Assembly: GCA_020634245.1 (NCBI GenBank) | Contig: JACKCC010000010.1 | Location: 62,001-126,000 of the forward strand | Direction: 5' to 3' | Source of the DNA: Ardenticatenaceae bacterium | Lineage (GTDB): Bacteria > Chloroflexota > Anaerolineae > Promineifilales > Promineifilaceae | DNA: 64,000 bases | Shown here: piece by piece, positions 60,963-64,000 of the stretch | Layout: every line of letters begins with the position of its first letter | How positions within the stretch are numbered: the stretch's first letter is position 1 | Notes under the pieces: model-generated | What the model saw: only the letters and a program-made list of their open reading frames with translations | Databases searched by the model: none | What the model was told of the DNA's origin: nothing | Program-made: the position numbers and the translations under genes

Positions 60963-62267
60963 ATGAGTGAGCGATTTCGCCGGATTTTGCTGGTAATGTT
61001 TCTGGCTGTTGGATTAGCTGGGGCTGGATGGCTGGCTGCGCCGCGTCTGGTGAACCTGCTGCCAGGACGCATCAAGCAGCGCATCCCCCATGAACTGCTG
61101 GCCCTGGTGGAAACGCCGCTGCCCACCGCGCTTCCGGCCCCAGCAGTAACAAGTGCTCCCATCCGCATCACTATTCCTGCCCTGCCAACTGAAACGGTAA
61201 CGGCCGTACCCCCCACCTTCACGCCCCAACCAACGAACCAACCAACCAACACACCCACGCCAACAATCACGCCAACGCCCTCCCCCACCCCGCTGCCGCC
61301 GTCAGCCATCATTGAAGGCGTTCACAACATTCCGCAAAAATTCAATAACTGCGGCCCGGCTAATCTCAGCCTGACGCTGGCCTTTTACGGCCAGAAGGTC
61401 AACCAATTAGACATCGCCGGACAGATCAAACCCAACTACGACGACCGCAACGTCTCACCGGAAGAGTTGGCCGCTTATGTCAACGATGAGACGCTGCTGC
61501 GGGCACAGGTTTACAGCGGTGGCAGTCTGGCGCTGCTCAAACAGCTCATCGCTGCCGGATTTCCGGTCATTGTGGAAAAAGGGCTGCTGCCCAGCGAATG
61601 GGAAGGCTGGATGGGTCACTACCTGACGGTATACGGCTACGATGATGCCACGCAGGAATTCATCAGCATGGATACTTATCTAGGGCCGTGGGATGGCGGC
61701 CATCACACTGACAGCTATGAAACGATGGCCGAATATTGGCGGCATTTTAATTACACATTTGTCTTGGTATATCCGCCAAAACGGGAAACGGCCGTAACCA
61801 CCCTCCTTACCACCCACTACACCGACCCGCTACTGATGTGGCAGCACGCCGCCCAAACCGCCCAAAAAGAAACCGACTTACAGCCCGATGACGCCTTCGC
61901 CTGGTTCAACCTGGGCACCAGCCTGACCCACCTGGGCCAGTTGACCGATCAACCCGAATTTTACGAAAATGCCACCGCCGCTTTTGACCGTGCCCGCACC
62001 ATCGGCCTGCCACGGCGCATGTTGTGGTACCAGTTCCAACCATACGTCGCTTACCTGGCTGTTGGCCGCCCCGAGGACGTGCTGACTCTGGCCACCGCCA
62101 CCGAAACCAGCGAAGGCGGCCGTAATGTTGAAGAAACCTTTCTGTACGTGGGGCACGCTTATCTGGCGGCCGGCAACATAAGTCAGGCCAAGGCAGCGTA
62201 CCGGCAGGCCCTCCAGCTTAACCCTAATTTTGAGGCCGCTCAACAAGCTCTGGCAGAACTCAATTAG
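60963..62267 (+). CDS. Membrane-anchored C39-like cysteine peptidase with TPR repeats
   Basis: The protein has 434 residues from ATG 60963, preceded by GGAG. One N-terminal span (RILLVMFLAVGLAGAGWLAA) and a Pro/Thr-rich linker (about 70-110) lead to a Peptidase_C39_2 domain. Catalytic Cys is in FNNCGPANLSLTLAFYG and His in GHYLTVYGYDD, with Asp nearby (ISMDTYLGP). C-terminal TPR helices follow (DDAFAWFNLGTSLTHLGQL, AYLAAGNISQAKAAYRQALQ). Likely an extracytoplasmic processing or peptidoglycan-related protease; the substrate is unknown. Confidence 0.87.
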   Translation: MSERFRRILLVMFLAVGLAGAGWLAAPRLVNLLPGRIKQRIPHELLALVETPLPTALPAPAVTSAPIRITIPALPTETVTAVPPTFTPQPTNQPTNTPTPTITPTPSPTPLPPSAIIEGVHNIPQKFNNCGPANLSLTLAFYGQKVNQLDIAGQIKPNYDDRNVSPEELAAYVNDETLLRAQVYSGGSLALLKQLIAAGFPVIVEKGLLPSEWEGWMGHYLTVYGYDDATQEFISMDTYLGPWDGGHHTDSYETMAEYWRHFNYTFVLVYPPKRETAVTTLLTTHYTDPLLMWQHAAQTAQKETDLQPDDAFAWFNLGTSLTHLGQLTDQPEFYENATAAFDRARTIGLPRRMLWYQFQPYVAYLAVGRPEDVLTLATATETSEGGRNVEETFLYVGHAYLAAGNISQAKAAYRQALQLNPNFEAAQQALAELN

Positions 62268-62459
62268 GTGCAGCCAAAACAACATTTTAAGGCTCGATCC
62301 TGCCTTGACAAATGATTTTGGGCAAATTTGCCGCTTCTTTTTAATGCGATTTGTAAGGTTTCGTAAGTAAGATGTAAGTTATAGTAATATGATAATGTAT
62401 TGGAAAAAAGCAGTCATAAAGTCGATCATCTTTATGATTGGATTTACTGGAGCCAAACT

Positions 62460-62849
62460 ATGGGTTGGTCAATCTTAGTAGCCGATGATGATCCGATGAT
62501 TCGTAGCTTGCTGCGAATCATGCTTGAAACCGCTAATCACACTGTTTTTGAAGCACAGAATGGACAGGATGCGATTAAAAAAGTGCATGAAATCCATCCT
62601 GATGCCATGATTTTGAATATTCGGATGCCGGAAATGGACGGGTATTCGGTGTGTCATGAACTGCGCCACAATAAAGAAACGGCCGTTCTCCCCATTCTTA
62701 TTTTAAGCGGACAAGCTCATTTAACGGCCGTCAACAAAGGCTTGCTGGCTGGTGCTAACCGTTACCTCACCAAGCCGATGTCGCGTACCATTTTGCTCCA
62801 GAATTTAGACGAAGTCTTGAACGAGCAGGCTAACAACTTCCCCAATTAA
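62460..62849 (+). CDS. CheY-like receiver protein lacking the phospho-acceptor Asp
   Basis: This stand-alone receiver of 129 residues starts at ATG 62460 (MGWSILVADDD), with GGAG seven bases upstream. The acidic pair D9-D10, S83 (LILSGQ) and K105 (YLTKPMS) are intact, but the phospho-acceptor position is N53 (MILNIRMPEMDG; codon AAT). It probably cannot be phosphorylated in the usual way and may work as a constitutive or ligand-controlled pseudo-receiver. An upstream in-frame TTG at 62400 exists but is not supported. Confidence 0.88.
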   Translation: MGWSILVADDDPMIRSLLRIMLETANHTVFEAQNGQDAIKKVHEIHPDAMILNIRMPEMDGYSVCHELRHNKETAVLPILILSGQAHLTAVNKGLLAGANRYLTKPMSRTILLQNLDEVLNEQANNFPN

Positions 62850-62867
62850 TCCCCCCCATTCGCCCCA

Positions 62868-63971
62868 TTAGTGGGCGTTAAAAAAAGCAACGACACGAGC
62901 CATGAACAGCGCATCCCCATCGCCGCGGAAGGTGTGCGGCTGATTGGGATACATGAAGCACTCGACTGAATGATCAATGGCTTGCAGCCGTTGGCACAAA
63001 TCATCTGACCAGACTGGCGGCACCACATCATCCGTCTCGCTGTGGTGGATGCTGACAGAGGCGTTAATGCGCTCCAGGTGATAAATGGGTGAGATAGCCT
63101 GTAAGGTTTCCGGTAATGCCGCCAGCTCAAAACTACCATTTTGGCCGCCGCTCCACATTTGGATGCGTTCGTAGTTTAGTTTTTCGTCACCGCTCATGGA
63201 ACCGTAGAGAACGGCCGTTTTCACATAATCGGCATTGTTTACCGTCATTACCCGCAGGGCCACCCCGCCGCCCATGCTGTGTCCCCACAGATTGATGTCA
63301 TCGGCGTTGGCGCGGCGCAAGATGCCGGTCGGATCCTGGCTTTGCTCGCGGATGATGGCGATGAGATTGAGCACGTCAATCGCATAGCCGGTGCGAAAGA
63401 AATCAGGGCCGCTGTCCGAGGGCGGGTAATTGCGGAAATTGGGATGGATGACGAAGTAACCGGCGTCGGCCAGGGAATCGGCGTAGCGGCGGGTGTAGGC
63501 CAGCGTCTCATATGCATCGGGGTCAATGTAGCCATGCAAAACAATAGCTATCGGGAAGTCGTCACCCTCGTTGGGTACATTCATGAAACCGTAAATGGTC
63601 AATCCGTCGCTGGGATAGGTGATGAGGTAACGGGTAAAAGAGTCGTTGGTTTCCAACGTGTCGATGATTTCCAACAATCCGCCACCGTAACTGCGAGCAG
63701 CCAATATGTCTATAGTGTAAGCAGCGTAAGGATCGGGGGTGGACGTCGGTACCGGTGTGGTGGTTGGTGGGTTTGTTGGTTGGAAAGCTGGTTGGAGAGT
63801 TGGTGTGGGAGGCACGGCCGTTACCGTCAGCGTTGGTTCTGGTGAAAAAGTGGGTAGTACGGCCGTAGGCATGACCGCAGGCAAAACGGCTGCCGGTGTC
63901 AGTTCCACCTGGTCGCAAGCCGCTAACAAAACCACAAGAACCAGTCCGATCAACCCATTTCGAACACGCAT
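62868..63971 (-). CDS. Lipoprotein alpha/beta-hydrolase (dienelactone hydrolase/esterase-like)
   Basis: The protein has 367 residues from ATG 63971 (MRVRNGLIGL). The lipobox VLLAAC (C19) indicates an outer-face lipoprotein. A Pro/Thr-rich low-complexity linker (about 25-70) precedes an alpha/beta-hydrolase domain. Landmarks are AIVLHGYIDPD (oxyanion region), WGHSMGGGVALR (nucleophile Ser), HHSETDDVVPP (Asp) and YPNQPHTFRG (His). The triad looks complete, so it should be an active esterase or peptidase of the DLH/S9 type. It converges on the pseudo-receiver gene. Confidence 0.88.
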   Translation of the reverse strand: MRVRNGLIGLVLVVLLAACDQVELTPAAVLPAVMPTAVLPTFSPEPTLTVTAVPPTPTLQPAFQPTNPPTTTPVPTSTPDPYAAYTIDILAARSYGGGLLEIIDTLETNDSFTRYLITYPSDGLTIYGFMNVPNEGDDFPIAIVLHGYIDPDAYETLAYTRRYADSLADAGYFVIHPNFRNYPPSDSGPDFFRTGYAIDVLNLIAIIREQSQDPTGILRRANADDINLWGHSMGGGVALRVMTVNNADYVKTAVLYGSMSGDEKLNYERIQMWSGGQNGSFELAALPETLQAISPIYHLERINASVSIHHSETDDVVPPVWSDDLCQRLQAIDHSVECFMYPNQPHTFRGDGDALFMARVVAFFNAH

Positions 63972-64000
63972 TACGGCCAGTTTAGCCAATCCGGTACGTT

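Overview
The window looks like a chromosomal segment of a Chloroflexota bacterium, probably of the Anaerolineae/Ardenticatenia type. This is inferred from gene content, not from a search. It has moderate GC and several one-component regulators of the large STAND/TPR type (MalT-like at 2013-4625, BTAD/SARP-AAA at 25341-28730). It also has a DUF4386 membrane protein, NarL-type two-component pairs, and secreted beta-propeller and LRR lipoproteins, one of which ends in the tail VYLPLVQR. No rRNA, tRNA, CRISPR array or phage module was seen. The most striking global property is an 8-base palindrome, ACGGCCGT, that recurs roughly 110 times by eye count. It lies mostly inside genes and in all three reading frames, much as HIP1 does in cyanobacteria.

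Layout. 0-7 kb, minus strand: a truncated MDR oxidoreductase, a DUF4386 protein with a small partner, a MalT-like regulator, and a histidine kinase/NarL regulator pair. 7-12.5 kb: single metabolic genes (methyltransferase, CAD-like dihydroorotase, divergent arginase-fold protein, APH-type kinase, HD phosphohydrolase, ATP-grasp ligase). 12.7-16.4 kb: a three-gene ABC-2 exporter. 16.8-18.2 kb: a small unknown gene and a LacI-family repressor, both preceded by the same palindromic operator. 18.4-25.3 kb: a DinB protein, two large secreted repeat proteins and a SnoaL-like protein. 25.3-28.7 kb: the BTAD regulator.

28.8-40.3 kb holds a long minus-strand operon that looks like a complete L-ascorbate catabolic pathway. 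It encodes a UlaG-like lactonase, an ABC sugar transporter whose binding protein carries two fused substrate-binding domains, UlaD-, UlaE- and UlaF-like enzymes, a PfkB-family kinase and a HAD phosphatase. A SorC-family regulator is divergently transcribed. The classical ula system imports and phosphorylates ascorbate with a PTS. Here an ABC importer plus a kinase would have to supply those steps, which makes this the best candidate in the window for an undescribed variant. The block is also poor in the ACGGCCGT palindrome.

40.3-43.4 kb: a DUF3253 / histidine kinase / radical SAM / NarL regulator operon. 43.5-46.1 kb: a YceI protein, an intact ISH3-like insertion sequence (5-bp target duplication, inserted in a palindromic intergenic repeat) and a CYTH-like protein. 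46.2-52.1 kb: a DMT exporter, an orphan MazF-like toxin, an MFS transporter, a small Cys protein, transketolase and an SDR. 52.5-64 kb, mostly plus strand: an SRAP protein, an F420-type LLM oxidoreductase, a NifU-C protein, a PhoR/PhoB-like pair followed by USP / Na-Pi transporter / USP genes, a C39-like peptidase-TPR protein, a degenerate CheY-like receiver and a lipoprotein hydrolase.

Intergenic regions are decorated with several families of palindromic word repeats. In addition, a structured 5'-UTR element (two hairpins, in two of three copies inside a closing stem) recurs three times, always immediately before a CGAAGGAGA ribosome-binding site.
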